From the NCBI RefSeq assembly GCF_001667925.1, contig NZ_LZJR01000002.1:1-64000 (forward strand): a stretch of 64,000 nt of DNA, written 5' to 3'. Within the stretch, counting starts at the first letter, position 1; the number at the start of each line of letters is the position of its first letter. Made by a program: the position numbers and the translations under genes. Positions 21,153 through 30,198 of the stretch are shown piece by piece. This DNA comes from Mycobacterium sp. E2479 (lineage in GTDB: Bacteria; Actinomycetota; Actinomycetes; Mycobacteriales; Mycobacteriaceae). The notes below the pieces were generated by a model that was not told the origin of the DNA, searched no databases, and saw nothing but the letters and a program-made list of their open reading frames with translations.

Positions 21153-22817
21153 ATGACCAACCCCTCAAGCCAGCGCAAGCCCGTCATGTTGACCGTCGAC
21201 GACGATCCCTCGGTCTCCCGAGCGGTCGCGCGCGACCTGCGCCGCCACTACGGAGAAGAGCACCGGATCGTGCGCGCGGAATCCGGGCCCGACGCGCTGG
21301 GCACGCTCAAGGAGCTCAAACTGCGCGGCGAGACGGTCGCGCTGCTGATCGCCGACTACCGGATGCCGGAGATGAGCGGCATCGAGTTCCTCGAACAGGC
21401 GATGGACCTGTATCCGGCGGCGCGCCGGGTGCTGCTGACCGCCTACGCCGACACGCACGCCGCCATCGACGCGATCAACGTCGTCGACCTGGACCACTAC
21501 CTGCTCAAGCCGTGGGATCCGCCGGAGGAGAAGTTCTATCCCGTCATCGATGGGCTGCTGGACGCCTGGCGGGCCGCACCCGAGCACCCGATCCCACACA
21601 CCAAGGTGATCGGTCACCGCTGGTCGGCGCGGTCCTGGCAGGTCCGCGACTTCCTGGCCCGCAACGGCCTCTATTACACCTGGTTCATGGCCGACGAACC
21701 CGCCGGTGAGCGGCTGCTCAGCGCGGCCGGCACCGACGGCCTGCGGTTGCCGGTGGTGATCACCCAGCGCGGCGAACCTTTGGTCGACCCCACCGATGCG
21801 CAGCTGGCCGAAACCCTGGGTCTGACGACCACGCCGTCACAGGACTTCTATGACCTGATCGTGGTCGGCGGCGGGCCCGCGGGCCTGGCCGCGGCCGTGT
21901 ACGGCGCCTCGGAGGGGCTGCGCACGGTGCTCATCGAGCACACCGCCACCGGCGGTCAGGCCGGTCAGAGCTCGCGTATCGAGAACTATCTGGGCTTCCC
22001 CGACGGGGTGTCGGGTGGCCAGCTGGCCGACCGGGCCCGCCGGCAGGCGGACAAGTTCGGCGCCGAGCTGATCACCGCACGCAAGGCGAGCGCCCTCGAG
22101 GTGAACGGAGCCAAACGCACCGTGCGGTTCAAAGACGGCGGCTCGGTCGACGCGCACGCCGTCATCCTGGCCACCGGGGTGTCCTACCGCAAGCTGCAGG
22201 CCGAGGGCTGCAGCGAGCTGACCGGCTGCGGCATCTATTACGGAGCGGCCGTCTCGATCGCCTCTGAATGCGAAGGCGAAGAGGTCTACGTGATCGGCGG
22301 AGCCAACTCGGCCGGCCAGGCGGCCATGTATCTGTCGCGGACCGCCAAGTCGGTCAACATCGTCGTGCGCGCCCCGTCGCTGGAGGCGTCGATGTCCTAC
22401 TACCTCATCCAGCAGATCGAGGCGAACCCCAAGATCAACGTCCTGACCTGCACCGAGGTGCAGCGCGCCACCGGCGACGGCCACCTGGAGCAGCTACGGC
22501 TGGTCAACAACCGGACCGGGGAAACCGAGGATGTCACCTGCGGCCGGATGTTCATCTTCATCGGCGCCGCCCCGCGCACCGACTGGCTCGACGGGGTGCT
22601 GGCCCGCGACGACCACGGGTTCATCCTGACCGGTCCGGACCTGCGCAACGTGTGCGGCTGGACGCTGGAACGCCCGCCGCATCACCTCGAGACCAGCGTG
22701 CCCGGGGTTTTCGCCACCGGCGACGTCCGCTCGACGTCGGCCAAGCGGGTAGCCGCCGCCGTCGGCGAAGGGTCGATGGCGGTCATGCTGGTCCACCGAT
22801 ACCTGGCCGAATCATGA
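21153..22817 (+). CDS. Receiver domain fused to thioredoxin-reductase-like flavoprotein lacking CxxC
   Basis: The 554-residue fusion has three parts. Residues 1-130 form a complete response-regulator receiver: acidic DDD near 17, phosphoacceptor Asp68 (LLIADYRMPEMSG), the Thr of LLTAYAD and the Lys of YLLKPW. Residues ~145-220 look like a degenerate glutaredoxin-like linker (FLARNGLYYTWFMAD). Residues 230-554 are an FAD/NAD(P)H thioredoxin-reductase fold (VVGGGPAGLAAA at 237, second Rossmann VIGGANSAGQAAM, VFATGDV). The redox CATC motif is replaced: GCGIYYGAAV aligns where SYCATC should be, leaving no disulfide. Its TGA overlaps the downstream kinase ATG. It probably couples phosphorylation to flavin chemistry or sensing; the substrate is unknown. 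Confidence 0.9.
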   Translation: MTNPSSQRKPVMLTVDDDPSVSRAVARDLRRHYGEEHRIVRAESGPDALGTLKELKLRGETVALLIADYRMPEMSGIEFLEQAMDLYPAARRVLLTAYADTHAAIDAINVVDLDHYLLKPWDPPEEKFYPVIDGLLDAWRAAPEHPIPHTKVIGHRWSARSWQVRDFLARNGLYYTWFMADEPAGERLLSAAGTDGLRLPVVITQRGEPLVDPTDAQLAETLGLTTTPSQDFYDLIVVGGGPAGLAAAVYGASEGLRTVLIEHTATGGQAGQSSRIENYLGFPDGVSGGQLADRARRQADKFGAELITARKASALEVNGAKRTVRFKDGGSVDAHAVILATGVSYRKLQAEGCSELTGCGIYYGAAVSIASECEGEEVYVIGGANSAGQAAMYLSRTAKSVNIVVRAPSLEASMSYYLIQQIEANPKINVLTCTEVQRATGDGHLEQLRLVNNRTGETEDVTCGRMFIFIGAAPRTDWLDGVLARDDHGFILTGPDLRNVCGWTLERPPHHLETSVPGVFATGDVRSTSAKRVAAAVGEGSMAVMLVHRYLAES

Positions 22818-24358
22818 CCGCCACCGAATCGAAGCCGATGCCGTGTGAGCCCGACGAGCTGCGCAGCCTGTTCCTGTTCGAGGCGCTCACCGACGAGCAG
22901 CTCGCCGTGCTGTGCAGTAACGGGCACATTCAGCACTACGAACCGGGTCCGATCTGCGTCGAGGGCGAACCGGCGACCTGCTTCTACGTGCTGATCGAGG
23001 GCGAGCTGATGATGTCGAAGCTCTCCGGCGGCCAGGACATCGAAACGAACCGCACCTCACAGCGCGGCGTGTACTGCGGGGCGTGGCGGGCCTTCACCGG
23101 CGGCAAGCAGAAGACCTACGACGCCTCGGTGCACGTGACCAAGCCGTCGCGCTTCTTCGTGATGGACGCGCCGGTGTTCGCCGATTTCATGAAGGCCCAG
23201 TTCCCCATGGCGGTGCATCTGCTCGACGGCATCGCCGTCGGCACCGACCGCACCCGCCGGATCATCGACAACCGGGAGAAGCTACTGGCGCTGGGCCGGT
23301 TGTCGGCCGGGCTGACACACCAGCTGAACAATCCCGCCGCGGCCATCTCGCGGTCCGCCGCGGATCTGCGCGAACGCGTCGCCAACATGCGGCACAAGCT
23401 GGCGATGCTCGCCGACGGCACCATCAGCCCCGAGGCGTTGAGCGCACTGGTGCAATTGCAGGAGCGGGTCGCCGAGCAGGTCGCCAAGTCGGCGTCCGAG
23501 CACCTGAGCGCGCTCGAGACCTCCGACCGCGAGGACGCCGTCGGCGACTGGCTGGACGAGCACGGCATCGAGGGTGGCTGGGACATCGCGCCGACGTTCG
23601 TCGAGGGCGGCATCGACACCGACTGGCTGGAGCGGATTTCGGCGGTCAGCGAGGAGCTCGCGTCGACGTCGCTGGAGCAGGCGATCCGATGGATCAACTA
23701 CACCATCGAAAGCGAGCTGCTGATGAATCAGATCGTGGAAGCGAGCAAGCGAATTTCGGCCTTGGTCGCCGACGCCAAGCAGTATTCGCAAATGGATCGG
23801 GCCCCGTTCCAGGTGGCCAATGTGCACGATCTGCTGTACAGCACGCTGGCGATGTTCGCCGACCGGCTGACCAAGGACGCGGGCAAAGAGGCCGGGGAGA
23901 ACCCCGCGATCACCGTGGTCAAGGATTTCGACAAAACTCTTCCCGAAATCCCTTGCTATCCGGGCGATCTCAACCAAGTGTGGACCAACATCATAGACAA
24001 CGCGCTCGCCGCGATGCGCGATACGGGCGGCACGCTGACCGTCCGGACCTGCCGTTTCGGCGAGAACATGGCCCGGGTCGAGATCTGTGACACCGGGCCG
24101 GGAATCCCGGCGGATATCCGCGAGCACATTTTCGAGCCGTTCTTCACCACCAAACCGTTCGGCGAGGGCACCGGGCTCGGGCTGGATCTGGCGTTCAACA
24201 TCGTCGTGAAGAAGCATCGCGGTGACCTGCGGGTGGAGTCGGTGCCCGGCGACACCCGGTTCATCGTGCTTCTGCCGCTCACTGCCGACGCCGCCGCCGC
24301 GGACCTCGACGAAGTCGATGAGGACGAAGCCGATGAGGATGTAGCCGCCGCGGAATAG
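22814..24358 (+). CDS. Histidine kinase with N-terminal cyclic-nucleotide-binding domain
   Basis: This 514-residue cytoplasmic sensor kinase has no membrane segment. Residues ~15-140 form a cNMP-binding-like beta-barrel (FLFEALTDEQLAVL, CVEGEPATCFYVLIEGEL). A coiled region leads to the phospho-acceptor His169 in SAGLTHQLNNPAA. A long ~200-residue insert separates it from the ATPase domain, with N-box NQVWTNIIDNALAAM, G1 DTGPGIP and G2 GTGLGLDLAF. The tail is Asp/Glu/Ala-rich. ATG 22814 overlaps the flavoprotein stop by 4 bases, so the pair should be made together. The obvious partner is the receiver domain of that flavoprotein. Whether it binds cAMP is untested. Confidence 0.92.
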   Translation: MTATESKPMPCEPDELRSLFLFEALTDEQLAVLCSNGHIQHYEPGPICVEGEPATCFYVLIEGELMMSKLSGGQDIETNRTSQRGVYCGAWRAFTGGKQKTYDASVHVTKPSRFFVMDAPVFADFMKAQFPMAVHLLDGIAVGTDRTRRIIDNREKLLALGRLSAGLTHQLNNPAAAISRSAADLRERVANMRHKLAMLADGTISPEALSALVQLQERVAEQVAKSASEHLSALETSDREDAVGDWLDEHGIEGGWDIAPTFVEGGIDTDWLERISAVSEELASTSLEQAIRWINYTIESELLMNQIVEASKRISALVADAKQYSQMDRAPFQVANVHDLLYSTLAMFADRLTKDAGKEAGENPAITVVKDFDKTLPEIPCYPGDLNQVWTNIIDNALAAMRDTGGTLTVRTCRFGENMARVEICDTGPGIPADIREHIFEPFFTTKPFGEGTGLGLDLAFNIVVKKHRGDLRVESVPGDTRFIVLLPLTADAAAADLDEVDEDEADEDVAAAE

Positions 24359-24386
24359 CTCTCACGGGGCGCGGGTTAAGAACACC

Positions 24387-25235
24387 ATGACCGATGCAGC
24401 GAGCAAACCCAATCTCGGCCGGTTCGGATCGTTCGGACGCGGCGTCACACCCGAGCAGGCCAGGGACATCGAAGCGCTGGGCTACGGCGCCGTCTGGGTC
24501 GGTGGTTCACCGCCCGCCGAGCTGGCCTGGGTCGAGCCCCTCCTGGAGGCGACCACGACGTTGCAGGTGGGCACCGGCATCGTCAACATCTGGACCGCGG
24601 CGGCCAAGCCGGTGGCCGAATCGTTTCACCGCATCGACAAGGCGTACCCCGGCCGGTTCCTGCTGGGCATCGGCGTCGGCCATCCCGAGGCTCACACCGA
24701 ATACCGCAAGCCGTACGACGCGCTGACCGACTACCTGAACCAGCTCGATGACTATGGCGTACCCGCCAACCGCAGGGTAGTGGCGGCGCTGGGCCCGCGC
24801 GTCCTCAAGCTGTCCGCAGAACGCTCGGCCGGGGCGCACCCCTACCTGACCACCCCGGAACACACCGCGCGTGCCCGCGAACTCATCGGGCCGTCGGCCT
24901 TCCTGGCTCCCGAGCACAAGGCGATCCTGACCACCGACCCCGAGAAGGCCCGGGCCGTCGGCCGCAAGGCGCTCGACGTGTACTTCAATCTCGCCAACTA
25001 CCGGAACAATTGGAAGCGGCTCGGTTTCACCGAGGACGAAGTCACCCGGCCGGGCAGCGACCGCCTGGTGGACGCGGTGGTGGCGTATGGCACCGTGGAC
25101 CAAATCGCGGCGCGGCTCTCTGAACACCTGGACGCCGGCGCCGATCACGTTCCCGTGCAGGTCCTGACGAAGGATGAAAACCTGGTCTCCGCGCTGGCCG
25201 AACTGGCGGGGCCGCTGGGTTTGACGCCGTCCTGA
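24387..25235 (+). CDS. Luciferase-like (probably F420-dependent) oxidoreductase, Rv3463-like
   Basis: The 282-residue TIM-barrel protein belongs to the LLM class (GRFGSFGRGVTPEQARDIEA, then LQVGTGIVNIW, and GRFLLGIGVGHPE). The GIGVG segment and following region bind the deazaflavin phosphate in F420-dependent members. The substrate cannot be predicted. It is the first of two tandem copies that share most motifs in the same positions. Recalled H37Rv Rv3463 sits next to infA and rmlB in the same way. Confidence 0.88.
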   Translation: MTDAASKPNLGRFGSFGRGVTPEQARDIEALGYGAVWVGGSPPAELAWVEPLLEATTTLQVGTGIVNIWTAAAKPVAESFHRIDKAYPGRFLLGIGVGHPEAHTEYRKPYDALTDYLNQLDDYGVPANRRVVAALGPRVLKLSAERSAGAHPYLTTPEHTARARELIGPSAFLAPEHKAILTTDPEKARAVGRKALDVYFNLANYRNNWKRLGFTEDEVTRPGSDRLVDAVVAYGTVDQIAARLSEHLDAGADHVPVQVLTKDENLVSALAELAGPLGLTPS

Positions 25236-25255
25236 CGTCCCGTAGGGGGAGCTAG

Positions 25256-26122
25256 ATGACCGACGTTTCACTCAAACCCGAGCTCGGCCGGTTCGGGGTG
25301 TGGCTGCCAAATCGATCGATTTCTCCCGAACTGGCCGCGAGCATCGAATCGCTGGGCTACGGCGCCGCCTGGATTGGTGGATCACCGGACGCCGACCTGT
25401 CCTGGGCCGAGCCGGCCCTGGCGCAGACGGCGTCGTTGCAGCTGGCCACCGGAATCATCAACATCTGGTCGGCGCCGGCCAGGGTCGTCGCCGAATCGTT
25501 TCACAGGATCGAATCCGGCCATCCGGGAAGGTTTTTGCTGGGGATCGGCGTCGGCCACCCGGAGCGCACGCAGGAATACGTGAAGCCCTACGACGCGCTG
25601 GTCTGCTACCTCGACGAACTCGACTCGGCTGTGGTGCCGACCAGCCGGCGAGTGGTCGCGGCGCTCGGGCCGCGGATGCTGGGCCTCGCGGCGCGGCGCA
25701 GCGCCGGTGCGCACCCGTATCTGACCACGCCGGAGCACACCGCCAAGACGCGTGAGTTGGTCGGCGGGGCAGTGTATTTGGCGCCCGAACACAAGGTGGT
25801 GCTGACCACCGACGCCGAGAAGGCCCGCGCGGTCGGTCGTCGGACGGTCGAGTTCTATCTGGGCCTGAGCAACTACGTGAACAACTGGTTGCGGCTGGGG
25901 TTCACCGAAGCCGACGTGCGCAAGCCCGGCAGCGACAAATTGATCGACGCGGTGGTCGCCTATGGCACCGCGCAGGACATCGCGAATCGGTTGGCCGAAC
26001 ATCTGGAGGCCGGCGCCGACCACGTGGCGATCCAGGTGCTGGGTGGCGATGGTGACCAAGCAACGCTGCTACCTGCGCTAACCGAATTGGCGGCACCCCT
26101 GGGGCTAACTGCCGCAAACTGA
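25256..26122 (+). CDS. Luciferase-like oxidoreductase, tandem paralogue
   Basis: The 288-residue product is a clear paralogue of the preceding gene: GRFGVWLPNRSISPELAASI, LQLATGIINIWSAPA and GRFLLGIGVGHPE match it motif for motif. It starts at ATG 25256, 20 bases after the previous stop, with a GGGGGA Shine-Dalgarno-like run. The duplication implies two related substrates or dosage. F420 use is inferred from the family. Confidence 0.88.
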   Translation: MTDVSLKPELGRFGVWLPNRSISPELAASIESLGYGAAWIGGSPDADLSWAEPALAQTASLQLATGIINIWSAPARVVAESFHRIESGHPGRFLLGIGVGHPERTQEYVKPYDALVCYLDELDSAVVPTSRRVVAALGPRMLGLAARRSAGAHPYLTTPEHTAKTRELVGGAVYLAPEHKVVLTTDAEKARAVGRRTVEFYLGLSNYVNNWLRLGFTEADVRKPGSDKLIDAVVAYGTAQDIANRLAEHLEAGADHVAIQVLGGDGDQATLLPALTELAAPLGLTAAN

Positions 26123-26139
26123 CCGATCCGCTCGGTTAG

Positions 26140-27144
<1,005 letters not shown>

Positions 27145-27145
27145 C

Positions 27146-27775
27146 GTGCACGTTCGCGAACTGAAGATTCCCGGCGCCTGGGAGATCGCTCCCACCGTCC
27201 ACGGCGATTCGCGCGGCATTTTCTTCGAATGGCTCAGCGACAAGGGCTTCCGCTCCTTCGCCGGCCATGGGTTGGACGTCCGACAGGCCAATTGCTCGGT
27301 GTCCTCGGCCGGCGCGTTGCGCGGATTGCACTTCGCGCAGTTGCCGCCGAGCCAGGCCAAGTACGTAACCTGCGTTCGCGGTTCGGTGTTCGATGTCGTC
27401 GTCGATATCCGGGTGGGCTCACCGACATTCGGCCAGTGGGATTCGGTTCTGCTCGACGACTCCGATCACCGGACGATCTACGTCTCCGAAGGACTGGGGC
27501 ACGGCTTCCTTGCGCTGCAGGACAATTCCACGGTGATGTATCTGTGCTCGGCGGAATACAGCCCGCAGCGCGAACACACGATCTGCCCGACCGATCCCTT
27601 GCTGGCCATCGACTGGCCGTCGGTGGACGGGCGGGCACCCAACCTATCCGACCGAGATGCCGCGGCGCCCAGCTTCGCGGAGGTGCGTGCCTCCGGCCTG
27701 CTGCCCACCTGGGACGAGACCCGGGCGTTTGTGGAGGAGATGAGACTCAGGCAGAAGCGGGCCGATTTCGCCTAG
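27146..27775 (+). CDS. rmlC: dTDP-4-dehydrorhamnose 3,5-epimerase
   Basis: The 209-residue cupin from GTG 27146 (VHVRELKIPGAWEI) epimerises dTDP-4-keto-6-deoxyglucose at C3 and C5. Family residues are present: RGIFFEW, GALRGLHF with the catalytic His, and GLGHGFLALQD. It pairs with rmlB for rhamnose supply to the cell-wall linker. Its last 29 bases overlap the convergent small membrane-protein gene. Confidence 0.96.
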   Translation: MHVRELKIPGAWEIAPTVHGDSRGIFFEWLSDKGFRSFAGHGLDVRQANCSVSSAGALRGLHFAQLPPSQAKYVTCVRGSVFDVVVDIRVGSPTFGQWDSVLLDDSDHRTIYVSEGLGHGFLALQDNSTVMYLCSAEYSPQREHTICPTDPLLAIDWPSVDGRAPNLSDRDAAAPSFAEVRASGLLPTWDETRAFVEEMRLRQKRADFA

Positions 27776-28133
27776 CCGCCAGAGGGCACGCCCATAAGGC
27801 CACCGTGAGCACCTCCGCCATCACGCTGGCGGCGGCGTACGGCGCTGGTTCCCAACCCCGTTCGGAGAAGCCGGACAGGCCGAGGGTGCGCGACAGCATG
27901 AATGCGACGAGTGAACCGGCCGCCAGCATGGCACCGGCCCAGCGCAGCCAGCCGGGACCGCCGATCAGGATCAGCAGCGCGATGGCGAACGACAGGCTGG
28001 CCTGAGCCATGAATGCGGTGCCGATCGTCGGAATGTGCCGGTAGCCATGCAGATAGAGGTGGGCGTGGGCCGCGGCGCTGATGGTCAACGAGACGGCGAG
28101 GCCGAGGCGGACCAGGATGGTCGTCAATGTCAT
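27747..28133 (-). CDS. Small four-span membrane protein, last gene of the ECF-Rieske operon
   Basis: The 128-residue protein has four hydrophobic segments separated by short loops. A His-rich stretch (HAHLYLHGYRHIP) lies after the first. The C-terminal tail is basic. ATG 28133 overlaps the stop of the metallophosphoesterase gene by 4 bases, which fixes the start and indicates coupling. I do not recognise a family with confidence; size and layout recall DoxX-like proteins. Its place behind a cupredoxin and a Rieske protein suggests an envelope redox role, with the His cluster as a possible metal or haem site (inference). Confidence 0.75.
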   Translation of the reverse strand: MTLTTILVRLGLAVSLTISAAAHAHLYLHGYRHIPTIGTAFMAQASLSFAIALLILIGGPGWLRWAGAMLAAGSLVAFMLSRTLGLSGFSERGWEPAPYAAASVMAEVLTVALWACPLAARRNRPASA

Positions 28134-29059
28134 TGCAGCGCGGTCTCCTTCAGGGCCAGAGCGGTCTGTCCCTTGGCGTAGCTGACCTCGCGGACGCCCA
28201 GCGCGTCGCGCAGCTTGCCGGCCGGAAGCGTGACCGGCTTGGGCGCGGGCCCATCGCCGGGCCGCGGCAGCGGGTAGGCGGTGGTGGTGCCGCTGTAGAA
28301 CGTGACGTTGTCCTCGGTCTTGGAGAACAGTTGGTGAACATGGCCGTTCAGGCAGGTGACCGAGGAGAAGCGGCGCAGGTAGCTCAGCGCCTGGGTGGCG
28401 TCGTCGGTGCCCCAGCCCCATTGCGGGTACATCGCGAACAGCGGGATGTGGGTGAACACGATGATGGGGGTATCGCTGGAGAGGCGCGCGACATCCTTTT
28501 TGACGAACTCCAACTGATCGGCGCCAAGATGGCCGAGTTTGCGCAGATTCAGCGTATTGACCAATGCGATCAGGTGCACGCCGGCGATGTCGAGGCTGTA
28601 CCACCCGTCGCCAACGGAGCCGGCGCCGAAGGTGTTTCGATACTTGCGCCCCGCGTCATCGATCGAGTCGTGCTCTCCTGGCACGGTGAACACGTGTGGC
28701 GTCTTGAGTCCACTCATCATCTGCTTCGCCTGGTCGAACTGCTCCGGGCTGGACAGGTGGGTGAGGTCCCCGGTGTGGATGACGAAATCCGGTGTGTAAC
28801 CGAGGTCGTTGACCAGATCGATCGCGCGGCCGAAGGTTCCAGTGACGTCGGGGTTGGGCGCCCCGGTGAAACCGAGGTGGCTGTCGCTGATTTGAGCGAA
28901 CCGCAGCGTGGGCCGGGCAGCCGCGTGTTGCGCCCCTGCCCGGCCCGCGACATGCGAGATGACCTCGCCGCCGGCCACTGCGAACCCGACCGCCGCACCG
29001 AACCATGCCGTGTGCCGGATGAGCTGGCGGCGAGTCATGCCCTTCTCGCCGACGCTCAT
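28130..29059 (-). CDS. Tat-exported calcineurin-like metallophosphoesterase
   Basis: The 309-residue product begins with a twin-arginine signal (MTRRQLIRHTAWFGAAVGFA), so it is exported folded. The metallophosphoesterase motifs follow: QISDSHLGF, HTGDLTH, VPGEHDS, VFTHIPLF and NGHVHQLF. The third is normally GNHD; here the Asn is Glu (GEHD), which changes a metal or phosphate ligand. The start overlaps the cupredoxin stop by 4 bases. The substrate is unknown: it may act on an envelope phosphoester, and Tat export would suit metal loading in the cytoplasm. Confidence 0.85.
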   Translation of the reverse strand: MSVGEKGMTRRQLIRHTAWFGAAVGFAVAGGEVISHVAGRAGAQHAAARPTLRFAQISDSHLGFTGAPNPDVTGTFGRAIDLVNDLGYTPDFVIHTGDLTHLSSPEQFDQAKQMMSGLKTPHVFTVPGEHDSIDDAGRKYRNTFGAGSVGDGWYSLDIAGVHLIALVNTLNLRKLGHLGADQLEFVKKDVARLSSDTPIIVFTHIPLFAMYPQWGWGTDDATQALSYLRRFSSVTCLNGHVHQLFSKTEDNVTFYSGTTTAYPLPRPGDGPAPKPVTLPAGKLRDALGVREVSYAKGQTALALKETALQ

Positions 29060-29460
29060 CCCGTCACCACCACGGTGCCGCGCATCATCGGGTGGATAGA
29101 ACAGACGTAGTCGAAACTCCCTGCGGCGGAGAAGGTATGGGCGAAGGTGGCACCCGTTCCCATGCCGGGTGAGCGAAAGGAGCCGTCACTCGCTGCCACC
29201 GTGTGGGGTTCTTCGTCGCGGTTGGTCCACGTGACGGTGGTCCCGACGGGCACGGTCAACGTCACCGGCGCGAACGCGAAGCCGTCGATGCTGACCTGGT
29301 CGCCGCGCACCGGGGCCGGCGCGGTGATCGAGGTCGCGGTGATCGAGGTGCTGGGCGCGGCGGTGGTCGCCACCGGTCGTGGCTGAGAGCAACCGGACAG
29401 CAGCACCACACCCACGGCCGCCGCAGTCGCCGAAAGTCTTCGTAGCATGGGGATATCCAT
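29056..29460 (-). CDS. Cupredoxin (plastocyanin-like) lipoprotein
   Basis: The 134-residue product has a lipobox (VVLLSGCSQ) near residue 24, so it should be membrane-anchored on the outside. The C-terminal ~90 residues form a cupredoxin with type 1 copper ligands in place: His in EEPHTVAAS, then Cys, His and Met in YVCSIHPMM. It is a one-electron carrier and a natural partner for the adjacent Rieske protein. An internal ATG 12 bases later is an alternative start. A TGTAACCC motif precedes it by 18 bases. Confidence 0.88.
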   Translation of the reverse strand: MDIPMLRRLSATAAAVGVVLLSGCSQPRPVATTAAPSTSITATSITAPAPVRGDQVSIDGFAFAPVTLTVPVGTTVTWTNRDEEPHTVAASDGSFRSPGMGTGATFAHTFSAAGSFDYVCSIHPMMRGTVVVTG

Positions 29461-29478
29461 GCCAGGAGATAGCGCGGT

Positions 29479-29486
29479 GGGTTACA
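29479..29486 (-). promoter_or_regulatory. TGTAACCC motif upstream of the cupredoxin gene
   Basis: This octamer also occurs upstream of the ECF sigma gene (30765-30772). Here it lies only 18 bases before the ATG. If it is a -35 element, the transcript would start inside or after the annotated start, perhaps favouring the internal ATG at 29448. Two copies within 1.3 kb of one operon are suggestive only. Confidence 0.3.
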
Positions 29487-29490
29487 CCGC

Positions 29491-30198
29491 TCAGGCCGGG
29501 TGCGTCGGACGCGGCGGGGCGAAGACCTCGATGGCCCCGTTGACCTCACGAACCATCAATTCGGGCAGCGGCTTCGGCGCTATGGGCAACTGGTGGGTGA
29601 GCACCTGCCCGGTCGGCGAGAACGACGTGGTGTGGCAGGGGCAGCGCAGGGTGTCGTCGGGTGCGTCGAACCACAGCTTGCAGCCCTGGTGGGTGCACAC
29701 CCCGGAGATCGCCTGGACTTTGCCGGCGACGCGGCGGACGAATCCGGTCACCGAGCCGAGATCGAAGGCGCGCATGGCGCCGTCGGGCACGTCCGAGCCG
29801 GCCGCGACGCGCTGCCAGCTGCCCTCGTTGGGCGTGAGTTGCCCGGCGGCGTTCTCCGGAGTCCGACCGTCGCCGCGTTGGCCCGCGATCAGGGCGCGGT
29901 CGACGGACACCGCGGCGACCGCCGCGGTCGCGGCGGCCGACGTCGCGACGATGACCTGACGGCGCGTGCCGCCGCGGCGCGGCGCGGTTTCCGTGGTCGC
30001 GCCCGACATCTGCTCGGCGACACGCCGGTGCAGATCGGCAACGAATTCCGGGCTCGGCGCGTCACCACCCTCGCGGGCCGCGCGCAGCTCGATCGCCGTG
30101 CGGACCTGCGCGGCCTCGAAGTCGTCGGGCGCGAACGGTCTGGGCCGGCGCCCCCGCAACAGGTCGTCGACATAACGTCGCAGCCCTCGCGCATTCAT
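29491..30198 (-). CDS. Membrane-anchored Rieske [2Fe-2S] protein in anti-sigma position
   Basis: The 235-residue protein has a ~85-residue hydrophilic N-terminus, an RR pair before one hydrophobic span (QVIVATSAAATAAVAAV), and an outward C-terminal Rieske domain. Cluster ligands are complete: Cys168 and His170 (CTHQGC), Cys186 and His189 (CPCH), with Cys173 and Cys188 for the stabilising disulfide. ATG 30198 overlaps the sigma-factor stop by 4 bases, exactly where anti-sigma factors lie. Either it is a Tat-type electron carrier for the downstream cupredoxin, or its N-terminal region holds the sigma factor and the cluster senses redox state. The second role is inference. Confidence 0.88.
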   Translation of the reverse strand: MNARGLRRYVDDLLRGRRPRPFAPDDFEAAQVRTAIELRAAREGGDAPSPEFVADLHRRVAEQMSGATTETAPRRGGTRRQVIVATSAAATAAVAAVSVDRALIAGQRGDGRTPENAAGQLTPNEGSWQRVAAGSDVPDGAMRAFDLGSVTGFVRRVAGKVQAISGVCTHQGCKLWFDAPDDTLRCPCHTTSFSPTGQVLTHQLPIAPKPLPELMVREVNGAIEVFAPPRPTHPA

